A stretch of DNA of 33,741 nt, from positions 1 through 33,741 of the forward strand of contig VGXV01000034.1 of the NCBI GenBank assembly GCA_016873165.1, written 5' to 3'. Under the pieces are notes generated by a model that was not told where the DNA came from, searched no databases, and saw nothing but the letters and a program-made list of their open reading frames with translations. Shown one piece after another: positions 1 through 7,151 of the stretch (its first letter is position 1; each line of letters starts with the position of its first letter). Source of the stretch: Planctomycetota bacterium. GTDB taxonomy: Bacteria > Planctomycetota > Brocadiia > Brocadiales > Brocadiaceae. The position numbers and the translations under genes are program-made.

Positions 1-1
1 A

Positions 2-139
2 ACCTTTAATGAATTCAAGAAGGCAATTAATTCTCTTTTGGAATTCTCATCTACACATGCTTTATCAAAGAACGAAAAACTTTCTCAGAAATATTTTAAA
101 ATTAAATCCGCTCGGCTTAAGAAAAAACTCGCCGCTTAA
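2..139 (+). CDS. C-terminal end of an unidentified protein (partial)
   Basis: An open frame enters from the left edge and runs 45 codons to a TAA at 137-139. It reads TFNEFKKAINSLLEF and ends in a very basic tail (SARLKKKLAA). The basic, helical tail would fit the C-terminus of a DDE transposase or another DNA-binding protein, but no diagnostic motif is visible, so no function is assigned. It lies 52 bases before the DUF6883 gene in the same direction. Confidence 0.35.
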   Translation, partial: TFNEFKKAINSLLEFSSTHALSKNEKLSQKYFKIKSARLKKKLAA

Positions 140-191
140 TTTTTTTTAACAAAGTAATGTATAAAGAACGTTATGAAAGTATATTCACTAA

Positions 192-530
192 ATGAAATTA
201 CCCAATTTAGATTTAGTCCAAGTTGAAAAGAAGAAGATAATTGAATATTTACTATCGACGTCGCATCCTGATGGCAGCAGCAAAGCTTCCTTTTTTGCCC
301 AATTCGGCTTTTCAGCGCAAAATTGGGAAACATTAGCACAATCTTTCCGTAAACATGTGAAAATGCATGATATTGCAAAAGTAGTTGAATCGGACTATGG
401 CACACGTTATAGTGTTGATGGCTACATAGAAACACCGGACGGACGAAATCCCAATGTCAGGAGCGTCTGGATAATACCAAAGCAATCCAGAATACCAAGA
501 TTAATTACGGCCCATCCAATAAAGAGGTGA
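192..530 (+). CDS. DUF6883 family protein
   Basis: This 112-residue protein has the layout I associate with DUF6883. An N-terminal helix precedes HPDGSSKASFF (about residues 25-35), a W-x2-L helix follows, then a DYGTRYSVDG strand and a C-terminal VRSVWII-x7-PRLITAH strand pair. It is soluble, with no signal peptide or membrane segment. No good Shine-Dalgarno precedes the ATG. The gene stops 4 bases before the DUF4926 gene, an arrangement I recall as common for these two families and one that suggests a two-gene unit resembling a toxin-antitoxin or toxin-immunity pair. The biochemical function is unknown, and the pairing is inference from context. Confidence 0.7.
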   Translation: MKLPNLDLVQVEKKKIIEYLLSTSHPDGSSKASFFAQFGFSAQNWETLAQSFRKHVKMHDIAKVVESDYGTRYSVDGYIETPDGRNPNVRSVWIIPKQSRIPRLITAHPIKR

Positions 531-534
531 AAAC

Positions 535-765
535 ATGATAAAAGAACATGACCGTATTGTATTATTAGAGGACTTGCCTGCTGATGGTCTCAAGGCAGGT
601 GATGTTGGCACAGTTATCTACATCCATCGCCAGGGAGAAGCATTTGAAGTCGAGTTTATGACGCTTGAAGGTGAAACAGTTGCTATTGCAACGTTACGGA
701 CCGCACAAATACGTGCGGTAAGCAAAAAAGACATTGCACATGTTAGAGAAATTACCATTTCTTAG
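535..765 (+). CDS. DUF4926 family protein
   Basis: This 76-residue protein matches the DUF4926 layout: an N-terminal DRIVLLEDLPADGLKAGDVGTVI stretch (reads like a small SH3-like barrel), a central EVEFMTLEGETVAIATL hairpin and a C-terminal IRAV segment. The start is well supported by AGAGGTG a few bases before the ATG. It follows the DUF6883 gene by 4 bases, so the two are almost certainly co-transcribed. Its role is unknown; a partner or antidote role for the upstream protein is only inferred from the pairing. Confidence 0.72.
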   Translation: MIKEHDRIVLLEDLPADGLKAGDVGTVIYIHRQGEAFEVEFMTLEGETVAIATLRTAQIRAVSKKDIAHVREITIS

Positions 766-1130
766 TAATTGGGGTCACACCTTGATTAGTGATTGTATGG
801 TATTGAATTTTTTAACAAGGCGATTCTCTTTGAATATTTTTGATTTCATGGTCGTCACTCGCCTGCTTATAGATGAATAGACAAGGCCAAATAATTTACC
901 TATTTCCTGATTCGTGTACTACTCCATACTCCATAAAAGATAAATTAACAAATCACGATTCAGTTTGTTTGATTCAGACACCTTCGGTGAATCTGCAAAA
1001 TCCTTTATTTTGCATTGTAATATATTGGCGGTTTTACGCAATAAGATTTCATGGTCAGATATCCACCGGGGGTAAAGGTTTTGGCCTTAGATGTTTCTTA
1101 GTTATATTTTTTTGTTATTAATAAGATTTT
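766..1130. other. Intergenic stretch without a supported gene
   Basis: An 82-codon open frame at 873-1121 has no family resemblance and no ribosome binding site, so I do not call it. The start of the stretch (TTGGGGTCACACCTTGATTA) resembles sequence often found beside REP-associated transposases, suggesting insertion scar, but I cannot delimit an element. Confidence 0.3.
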
Positions 1131-1343
1131 TTATGCAAATATTAATATTTCGCCTTTCGGTTCCGGTACGGGATATCCAAATTCTTTAGCTGTGTCAATC
1201 CATAATTGAATTGCCTCTTTGGCATTTTTTAAGGCATCTTCAGGACTTTCTCCATGAGCCATACACCTTGGAAGTTCAGGCACCTCAGCTATAAAAACAT
1301 TGTCTTCATTGCTCCAGTAAATAACAATCTCGTATTTATACAT
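1131..1343 (-). CDS. hicB: HicB family antitoxin
   Basis: This 70-residue HicB-type antitoxin has the partial RNase H-like fold signature: MYKYEIVIYWSNEDNVFIAEVPELP, then CMAHGESPEDALKNAKEAIQLWID. HicB normally binds and neutralises the HicA mRNA interferase and autoregulates its operon. I chose the ATG at 1343 because GGAG lies 9 bases upstream. A TTG 15 bases further up is possible but lacks a good site. The ATG sits inside the stop of an upstream frame (GATGTATAA) that encodes the tail of a HicA, so the original operon order hicA-hicB with translational coupling is visible. No intact toxin gene is present, so this is an orphan antitoxin. It lacks an obvious C-terminal DNA-binding domain. 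Confidence 0.8.
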   Translation of the reverse strand: MYKYEIVIYWSNEDNVFIAEVPELPRCMAHGESPEDALKNAKEAIQLWIDTAKEFGYPVPEPKGEILIFA

Positions 1344-1413
1344 CAATAGTTTCTCCAAGTTTATGCTTTAGTATAATGTTTCTTACTTGTTTTGCCTGAT
1401 AAGGTTTTGCCAT
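1336..1413 (-). pseudogene. hicA: hicA C-terminal remnant
   Basis: Directly upstream of hicB on the same strand a 25-codon frame reads MAKPYQAKQVRNIILKHKL. AKPYQ-x-KQVR is the C-terminal signature of one HicA subfamily. The frame is open a little further up, to a TAG at 1468-1470 (coding strand), and the residues just before the ATG (KINLQREVN) also look HicA-like. The catalytic GSH histidine region is missing, and the upstream AT-rich DNA shows no continuation in any frame. The last codons overlap the hicB start. It is therefore a truncated toxin, not a functional one. Confidence 0.55.
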
Positions 1414-1592
1414 GTTGACTTCACGTTGAAGATTAATTTTTACATAGATCACTTTGTTTAAAATTTTCTAAATATCACATTATTTTGCAACAATTATGAC
1501 ATCTATTTTTATTTAAATATTTTAGCGCTGAGTGTTGGCATCATATTATCTTTCCCGAAAAATATAATCAAGTTTATTTTCCCGTTATATAT

Positions 1593-1627
1593 CGTATTTG
1601 CAACACAATACGACATTATTTCGTATT
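1593..1627. promoter_or_regulatory. Possible regulator binding repeats (CGTATT motif)
   Basis: CGTATT at 1593-1598 faces AATACG at 1607-1612 with an 8-base spacer, and a third CGTATT follows at 1622-1627. The cluster lies about 75-105 bases upstream of the -35 box of the peroxidase promoter. It could be an activator site; no regulator is identified. Confidence 0.35.
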
Positions 1628-1638
1628 AAATTTCTATC

Positions 1639-1656
1639 AATCATTTAATAATGATT
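1639..1656. promoter_or_regulatory. Inverted repeat upstream of peroxidase promoter
   Basis: AATCATT (1639-1645) and AATGATT (1650-1656) form a perfect 7-bp inverted repeat with a 4-base centre, about 43 bases before the -35 box. The AATGATT half resembles Fur-type half-sites, which would suit genes for haem proteins, but the match is loose. Confidence 0.4.
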
Positions 1657-1698
1657 CTAATATGGAGCACGTTGCGTTCTAAATACAAATAAATGGAG

Positions 1699-1727
1699 TT
1701 GACAATTTTAAATTTGATAAATATTAT
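1699..1727 (+). promoter_or_regulatory. Consensus sigma-70 promoter of the peroxidase genes
   Basis: TTGACA at 1699-1704, an exact 17-base spacer and TATTAT at 1722-1727 form a near-perfect housekeeping promoter. Transcription would start near 1734, giving an 80-base leader before the ATG at 1816. Confidence 0.75.
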
Positions 1728-1815
1728 TAAACAAAAAGCATTTTAGATAACAGAGGTGTTTTTGTATTGTTCACTTAATGGTTATGTTTTCATTACACAT
1801 GGAAAAGGAGGGTGC

Positions 1816-2892
1816 ATGAAGATTACGAAATTTGCATTGAGTTGTTGTTTATTGGTGTTTGCCATTATTACCATTGTATTACCGGTAATTGTTTCTGCGG
1901 AGGAACCACCGCGGAATATCGGCTATGGCAGGGGGGGGAGGATGCAGGGGGGCGCTGTTTCTCCCCGATCAAAGGAGCCAATAAAGCCTATCCCCATCAA
2001 TTTTGACGACAACAGGGCGAAGACGGATTTAGGGAAAAAGCTGTTTTTTGAACCAAGATTATCCAAATCAGGTTGGATTACCTGCAATTCATGTCATAAT
2101 ATTTCAACGGGTGGAGCGGATAATCTGCCTTCCTCTATTGGTCACAAATGGATGCTTGGTCCGATAAATTCTCCGACAGTGCTGAACGCGAAATTCAATC
2201 TGGCACAATTCTGGGACGGCAGGGCAAAGGATTTGAAGGATCAGGCAAAGGGGCCTATTGCGAATCCTATGGAAATGGCTTCAAATCACGATCTTGCGGT
2301 AGAGGTGTTACAATCCATACCGGAGTATGTAAAGGAATTTAAAACGGTTTACGGATCGGAAAAAATCACGATTGATAATGTCGCGGATGCTATCGCGGCG
2401 TTTGAGGAAACGCTGACCACTCCAAACTCGCGGTTTGATGCATGGCTAAACGGCTATGACGACAAAATCACTGCGGAGGAAAAGGCGGGGTATGACCTTT
2501 TTAAAGAAAAGGGATGCATTGGCTGCCATAACGGTTTTGGGGTGGGAGGAAATTCCTTTGAGAAGTTTGGTATTAAGAAGGCCTATGATAAAGATACCCA
2601 GACGCTTGGACGGTACAACGTAACAAAAAATGAGAATGATAAATATTTTTTTAAGGTTCCGTTGCTCAGAAATATTGAACTTACCTCACCCTATTTTCAT
2701 GATGCGAGCACGTGGAGTTTGAGCGAGGCAGTAAACGTGATGGCGGAATATCAACTGGGGGTGAAATTTGCCGGGGATGAAACGAAAAAGATTGTCGCGT
2801 TTCTTAAAACATTGACGGGGGATCAGCCTGAAATTGTTTTTCCCATTTTGCCTCCTTCAAATGCGAATACCCCTCAACCAAACAGAAATTAA
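1816..2892 (+). CDS. Di-heme cytochrome c peroxidase (MauG/CcpA family), copy 1
   Basis: This exported di-heme protein of 358 residues would reduce H2O2 to water with electrons from small c-type cytochromes, outside the cytoplasmic membrane. Residues 1-28 are a signal peptide (cleavage after VSA). Two c-haem motifs are visible, CNSCH at 90-94 and CIGCH at 234-238. Family landmarks are LFFEPRLSKSGWITCNSCH, NSPTVLNAKFNLAQFWDGRA and PLLRNIELTSPYFHDAS. VMAEYQLG near the C-terminus carries a methionine that may be the distal ligand of the electron-transfer haem. I prefer the ATG at 1816 over an upstream GTG at 1756, because AAGGAGGG lies just before it and the signal peptide then starts correctly. 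Mature residues near 33-45 are Gly/Arg-rich. A paralog follows directly. A MauG-like modifying role is possible, but Met instead of Tyr favours peroxidase. Confidence 0.9.
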   Translation: MKITKFALSCCLLVFAIITIVLPVIVSAEEPPRNIGYGRGGRMQGGAVSPRSKEPIKPIPINFDDNRAKTDLGKKLFFEPRLSKSGWITCNSCHNISTGGADNLPSSIGHKWMLGPINSPTVLNAKFNLAQFWDGRAKDLKDQAKGPIANPMEMASNHDLAVEVLQSIPEYVKEFKTVYGSEKITIDNVADAIAAFEETLTTPNSRFDAWLNGYDDKITAEEKAGYDLFKEKGCIGCHNGFGVGGNSFEKFGIKKAYDKDTQTLGRYNVTKNENDKYFFKVPLLRNIELTSPYFHDASTWSLSEAVNVMAEYQLGVKFAGDETKKIVAFLKTLTGDQPEIVFPILPPSNANTPQPNRN

Positions 2893-2900
2893 AGAAGACG

Positions 2901-2928
2901 GTAGAGACGCATTGCTATGCGTCTCTAC
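2901..2928. repeat. Dispersed 28-bp palindrome, copy 1
   Basis: GTAGAGACGCAT (2901-2912) and its exact complement ATGCGTCTCTAC (2917-2928) flank TGCT. The element is followed by GTTTG. Closely related copies occur at 25556-25583 and 30777-30804 in the same orientation. Placed 9 bases after the stop of peroxidase copy 1, it could also form an mRNA hairpin that sets the level of copy 2. Confidence 0.85.
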
Positions 2929-2976
2929 GTTTGTTAATTATTGCAGAAATAATAAAGATCGAAAGGGAGGTTGCTT

Positions 2977-4026
2977 GTGAAGATTGTTAAAATACAGGTA
3001 ATGTGTTGTCTGTTTATCGTCATTCTCATTGCTTCAGTTCCGTCATTAAGTTTTGCAGGCGGGTTGATTGATATGGCATATGGGAGAGATATAAAATCAG
3101 ACAGGTCAAAGGAGCCAATTCAACCTGTTCCCTTCAGCTATGATAATAACCGGGCAAAGACGGATTTGGGGAAAATGTTATTCTTTGAACCGAGGTTGTC
3201 CAAGTCCGGCTGGATTACGTGCAATTCCTGCCATAATCTTTCTACAGGCGGCGCGGACAATCTGCCCACCTCCATAGGACATAAATGGATGCTTGGCCCG
3301 ATAAATTCCCCAACCGTGTTGAATGCAAAATTCAATCTGGCGCAATTCTGGGATGGCAGGGCGAAGGATTTGAAGGAACAGGCAAAGGGCCCTATCGCCA
3401 ATCCTATGGAAATGGCTTCAAACCATCAGCTTGCGGCAGAAGTTTTGCAATCAATCCCGGAATACGCGCAGCGGTTTAAAAATGTCTATGGAGAGGAAAA
3501 GATTACTATTGATAATGTTGCGGATGCCATCGCGGCATTTGAAGAGACGCTGGTGACTCCCAATTCACGATTTGATGTGTGGTTGAGAGGGTATGATAAA
3601 ATTACGAAAGAGGAAGAGGATGGATATATCCTTTTTAAAGAAAAAGGGTGCATAGGTTGTCATAATGGGTTTGGCGTGGGAGGAAATGCCTTTCGAAAAT
3701 TCGGTATTGCAAAACCCTATGACAAAGATACCCAGACGCTTGGCCGGTACAATGTGACGAAGAATGAAAAGGATAAGTACGTTTTCAAGGTACCTCTGCT
3801 CAGAAACATTGAGCTTACTGCTCCTTATTTTCATAATGCGAGCACGTGGAGTCTGAACGAGGCGGTGAATGTTATGGCAGAATACCAGTTAGGAACAAAA
3901 TTGACCGATGATGAAACAAATAAGATTGTCGCGTTTTTAAAAACCCTGACCGGCGATCAACCCGAAATTATTTTTCCCATATTGCCGCCTTCAGGCGAGC
4001 ACACCCCGCAGCCAAACAGGAATTGA
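2977..4026 (+). CDS. Di-heme cytochrome c peroxidase (MauG/CcpA family), copy 2
   Basis: This 349-residue paralog of the preceding gene is nearly identical through the catalytic body but diverged in the signal peptide and first mature residues. The signal peptide ends at about LSFA before GGLIDMAYGR. Haem motifs are CNSCH at 82-86 and CIGCH at 225-229. NSPTVLNAKFNLAQFWDGRA, APYFHNAS and VMAEYQLG are conserved. The likely start is GTG at 2977, with AAAGGGAGG 6 bases upstream and alignment with the MKI start of copy 1. A TTG at 2971 overlaps that site and is less likely. One difference is FHNAS here against FHDAS in copy 1, close to the peroxidatic haem side. Transcription probably reads through from copy 1, past the palindrome. 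Confidence 0.9.
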   Translation: MKIVKIQVMCCLFIVILIASVPSLSFAGGLIDMAYGRDIKSDRSKEPIQPVPFSYDNNRAKTDLGKMLFFEPRLSKSGWITCNSCHNLSTGGADNLPTSIGHKWMLGPINSPTVLNAKFNLAQFWDGRAKDLKEQAKGPIANPMEMASNHQLAAEVLQSIPEYAQRFKNVYGEEKITIDNVADAIAAFEETLVTPNSRFDVWLRGYDKITKEEEDGYILFKEKGCIGCHNGFGVGGNAFRKFGIAKPYDKDTQTLGRYNVTKNEKDKYVFKVPLLRNIELTAPYFHNASTWSLNEAVNVMAEYQLGTKLTDDETNKIVAFLKTLTGDQPEIIFPILPPSGEHTPQPNRN

Positions 4027-4081
4027 TGTCGTTTTTTAATTAGAGTATCTTGCAAAGAGCAAAAACCCAACGGCTTTTACT

Positions 4082-4170
4082 CCCCACCCCTAAATCCCCT
4101 CACGATAGGGGAGTTGTCAAATTCCCCTCTTGAGAGGGGCAGGCCTGCTTGTCTGGTAGGCAGGGGTGTG
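4082..4170. repeat. Multi-hairpin dispersed-type repeat
   Basis: Outer arms CACCCCT (4085-4091) and AGGGGTG (4162-4168) enclose hairpins TCCCCT/AGGGGA (4095-4112), CCCCTCT/AGAGGGG (4124-4139) and CCTGC/GCAGG (about 4144-4164). It fills the gap between the convergent peroxidase and hydrolase genes and may terminate transcription from both sides. The composition and layout suggest a MITE or REP-like unit, though only one copy is in this window. Confidence 0.6.
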
Positions 4171-4261
4171 TTTTATCATTGTAATAAACAACAATTTAAA
4201 TATTCGGGGATTTTGTTGAAGTAAATAAAGGATTATTTTGCAATGATCTTTTGCAGTGGTA

Positions 4262-5029
4262 TCATATTTCAAATCGGTCAAAATCTTCCGCGAAAACAAT
4301 CATTCCATTGTAAATAACATTGAGTTCGGCAAGCAGGTGTTTGTTATTTTTTATCATTTCGCTGCAAACCGGGTAGAAATGGGAAAGTATCAGCTTTTTA
4401 CACCGCGCTTCTTGCGCTATTTGGGCACAAAGTCGGGGGGTGAGGTGTCCCTCCACTTTTTGATCATTGGGGAAGGAGCATTCGAGCACTAACAAATCGG
4501 CATTCTTTGCCAGACGAATGATGCCGTCACAATAATCCGTGTCTCCCGAATAAGTAATCGAAGCGCCTTCAGAGGATTCGATACGGTAGCCAATACTCCG
4601 TGATGAATGTTTCAATGGTTCTACGGAAATTTCCCACCCGTCATACGTAAGCCTCCCTTTTTCAATTTCTTTCAGATGAAGTTCAAAGGTCTTTGGTATG
4701 ATTGTGTTGCCATAGACAGATACTAATCCCTGGTGAAACTCACGCAGTCCCGGAGGGCCTGTAACATAAAGGGGTTTCGTCCTTGCGGGAGATTCATATT
4801 TCATCGCGAAAAGAAAGGAAACAAGATCAAGCGAATGGTCGGGATGGAAATGCGAATAATAGATAGAGTCGATATCCGTATACGTAACACCGGCAAGAAA
4901 CAATTGGCGCAATGAACCGGGGCCTGTGTCAAAAACAAGATGTTTGTTTTTGACTTTTATCAATGTGCAAGGATATGCCCTGGTTTTGGAAGGCACTCCC
5001 GTCCCCGAACCGATAATGATTAATTCCAT
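4262..5029 (-). CDS. Metallo-beta-lactamase-fold hydrolase (RNase Z-like)
   Basis: This 255-residue cytoplasmic protein starts with the MELIIIGSGTGVPSKTR strand-loop typical of the RNase Z/ElaC branch. It has the zinc motif H60-F-H62-P-D64-H65. Further metal ligands are likely in SGDTDYCD (about 155-162), in EGHLTP (about 192-197) and in the last histidine of LILSHFYP. It lacks the extended exosite arm expected of a full tRNA 3'-processing RNase Z, so a phosphodiesterase or general MBL hydrolase is as likely as tRNA maturation. It is the last gene of a minus-strand series behind the Fe-S flavin reductase (58-base gap) and ends against the repeat at 4082-4170. The substrate is not predictable from sequence. 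Confidence 0.8.
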   Translation of the reverse strand: MELIIIGSGTGVPSKTRAYPCTLIKVKNKHLVFDTGPGSLRQLFLAGVTYTDIDSIYYSHFHPDHSLDLVSFLFAMKYESPARTKPLYVTGPPGLREFHQGLVSVYGNTIIPKTFELHLKEIEKGRLTYDGWEISVEPLKHSSRSIGYRIESSEGASITYSGDTDYCDGIIRLAKNADLLVLECSFPNDQKVEGHLTPRLCAQIAQEARCKKLILSHFYPVCSEMIKNNKHLLAELNVIYNGMIVFAEDFDRFEI

Positions 5030-5087
5030 TCAGAAATTATCGCTGTTCAAATGGATGAAGATTGCAATGCCATTACAGTAAATAGTT

Positions 5088-7013
5088 TTATATTTTTAAT
5101 CCTATTTCGACTCCCTCTGCTATAGCCTCCAACGCCGTGCGGCCTTCTTTCGCGTCACCGATGGTATATACTTCGGGAACGAAGGTCTTGAGTTGCGACT
5201 CAAGTTCCGTATTAGGTTGGTGAAGGGTAGGAATCACTATCGTGTCAAATCCTTCAAGTTTCTCGTCAGGCATCTTCCTGCGGCTGATGATGATATAATC
5301 GCGTCCTACTTCTGTCACCTTCGCGTTTATAATAAGCGTAGCCCCTCTTTTCCTCAATCGTTCGCACACATGGAAACGCGGGTGAGCGACAAGTCCAAGA
5401 CCAAGGACACGCCTCATTTCGATCACGGAAACTTTTTTGCCCTGTGAAGAAAGATAGTCCGCCAGTTCGCACCCTTCTGCCGCGCCGCCAACAATTGCGA
5501 CATTATTGCCGATAGTTTCAATCGAGGAAAATGCGCGTTTGACATTTAATACTCCGTCACCCTCTGTGCCTTTTATTTCGACAGGAACGTCTTTGGCTCC
5601 GTGCGCAAGGACAACGGCATCTGCCGCAAATTGTTTTATATTATTTTCAGTGGCTTCTTTATTCAGTGATACCGAAATACTCTTCTTTTCTGTTTGTTTT
5701 AGCAAATACCGCAGAAATTTCCCTACGGGTTCCTTTTTCGGGGGCATGGCAGCATAGCGTAAATTGCCGCCAAGTTCTCCCTTTTTTTCCCACAGGGAAA
5801 CATTATGTCCGCGGCCGGATAATGTAATGGCGGCAGACATGCCCGCAGGGCCTCCTCCGATAATCAATACCTTTTTTGGTTTTACGGTTTTCTGCAGGTG
5901 AAAGAGTTCGTCTTTCCCGACATAGGGGTTGACCGTACAAATGAGCTTCTTGTCGGAGATACTTTCGATACACCTGTTGCAGCTTAAACATACCTGTATG
6001 TCTGCAAGTTTTCCCTCCTTAACTTTATTGGGCAAATAGGGATCGGCAATGAGCGGACGTCCCAAAACGATGAGATCCGCCTTGTTTTCCCGCAGGACTT
6101 TTTCTGCCATTGCGGGATCATGAATTCTGCCCACGGATAACACAGGAATTTTTACTACCTTCTTAATTCCTTCCGCGAGATGGACAAAGCATCCTTCTTC
6201 GAGATAATAACATGGTATGTTAAAAAAGGCCGATGCGTAATTACACGCGGAGGCGTGAATAGCGCTTGCCCCTGCCTTTTCCAGTATTTTTGCGATCTCC
6301 TTGCTTTCTTCCAGTTTCAGCCCCGTTTCCGTATACTCGTCAGCGCTGATCCTGCATATTACCGGATAATCATCGGGCACTTTTTTTCGTATGCTTTCAA
6401 CGATTTCTTTGCCAAACCTTGCCCTTCGTGAGGTGTCGCCTCCATAATCATCCGTTCGCGTATTGGATTCCGGCGAAAAAAACTGATTTACCAGATATCC
6501 GTGCGCCATGTGGATTTCGACACCGTCAAATCCGGCTTTCAACGCGCGTTCCGCGCCGCATGCAAACGAGTTGACAATTGCTTTCACTTCGTCGGAGGTT
6601 AATTCCTTCGGCATTTCTTTTGTTAAAGGGCTTGGTATTGCCGAGGGGGCTACCGTTCCCGTACCCGTAAAATAGGGCAATGCCTCTCTGCCCGCGTGAC
6701 TTAACTGAAGGACAATTTTCCCCCCCCCCGCGTGAATAGCATCGGCAAGTTTCTTTAAATCGGGGATATATTTATCGTCATGAACGCACATCATACCGTC
6801 ATTTACCCTTCCCGCAGGGTCAACGGCAGTATTTTCCACGGTAATATATCCTACGCCTCCAAGAGAGCGTTCTTTATAATAACTGATGAGTTCTTTTGTG
6901 ACGAAGCCTTCAGCGTTGCATAGATGCGTTTCCATGGGCGACATCACAATGCGATTCTTAATGCTTAATGAACCTATGCGGAAAGGACTGAAAAGATTTG
7001 GAAATGCTGTCAT
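5088..7013 (-). CDS. Fe-S old-yellow-enzyme reductase (2,4-dienoyl-CoA reductase/NADH:flavin oxidoreductase type)
   Basis: This 641-residue enzyme is built like FadH, TMADH and BaiCD. Residues 1 to about 330 form an FMN-binding TIM barrel (LFSPFRIGSLSIKNRIVMSPMETH; HMAHGYLVNQFFSPESNTRTDDYGG). A 4Fe-4S cluster site follows with cysteines 342, 345, 348 and 359, then a two-part FAD/NAD(P) domain starting at VLIIGGGPAGMSAAITL. The HMAHGYL histidine pair normally anchors the flavin-bound substrate. It would reduce an activated C=C bond using NAD(P)H; the substrate is unknown. AGGAGGT precedes the ATG. It lies between mqnE upstream and a metallo-hydrolase downstream, with a possible terminator at 7039-7064 separating it from mqnE. 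The length is normal for the class and all domains are intact. Confidence 0.88.
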   Translation of the reverse strand: MTAFPNLFSPFRIGSLSIKNRIVMSPMETHLCNAEGFVTKELISYYKERSLGGVGYITVENTAVDPAGRVNDGMMCVHDDKYIPDLKKLADAIHAGGGKIVLQLSHAGREALPYFTGTGTVAPSAIPSPLTKEMPKELTSDEVKAIVNSFACGAERALKAGFDGVEIHMAHGYLVNQFFSPESNTRTDDYGGDTSRRARFGKEIVESIRKKVPDDYPVICRISADEYTETGLKLEESKEIAKILEKAGASAIHASACNYASAFFNIPCYYLEEGCFVHLAEGIKKVVKIPVLSVGRIHDPAMAEKVLRENKADLIVLGRPLIADPYLPNKVKEGKLADIQVCLSCNRCIESISDKKLICTVNPYVGKDELFHLQKTVKPKKVLIIGGGPAGMSAAITLSGRGHNVSLWEKKGELGGNLRYAAMPPKKEPVGKFLRYLLKQTEKKSISVSLNKEATENNIKQFAADAVVLAHGAKDVPVEIKGTEGDGVLNVKRAFSSIETIGNNVAIVGGAAEGCELADYLSSQGKKVSVIEMRRVLGLGLVAHPRFHVCERLRKRGATLIINAKVTEVGRDYIIISRRKMPDEKLEGFDTIVIPTLHQPNTELESQLKTFVPEVYTIGDAKEGRTALEAIAEGVEIGLKI

Positions 7014-7038
7014 TTGTGATACGACCTCCTAAAATAGT

Positions 7039-7064
7039 CAGGCATAAAAACATCGCTATGCCTG
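7039..7064 (-). terminator. Possible weak terminator between mqnE and the reductase gene
   Basis: CAGGCATA (7039-7046) and TATGCCTG (7057-7064) form an 8-bp stem with a 10-base loop. Read on the minus strand it is followed only by ACTATTTT, so termination would be partial at best. Confidence 0.4.
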
Positions 7065-7151
7065 CTTAAAATGGCAAATTATAAGAAACGGGATTTTTTG
7101 TTTTCTAAAAATAATTACGAGAAGTTGGTACATTGTTGCGATATTGAAAAC

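Noticed and set aside
873-1121. 82-codon open frame on the plus strand
   Set aside because: No ribosome site, no recognisable family, low-complexity AT-rich codons; most likely chance.
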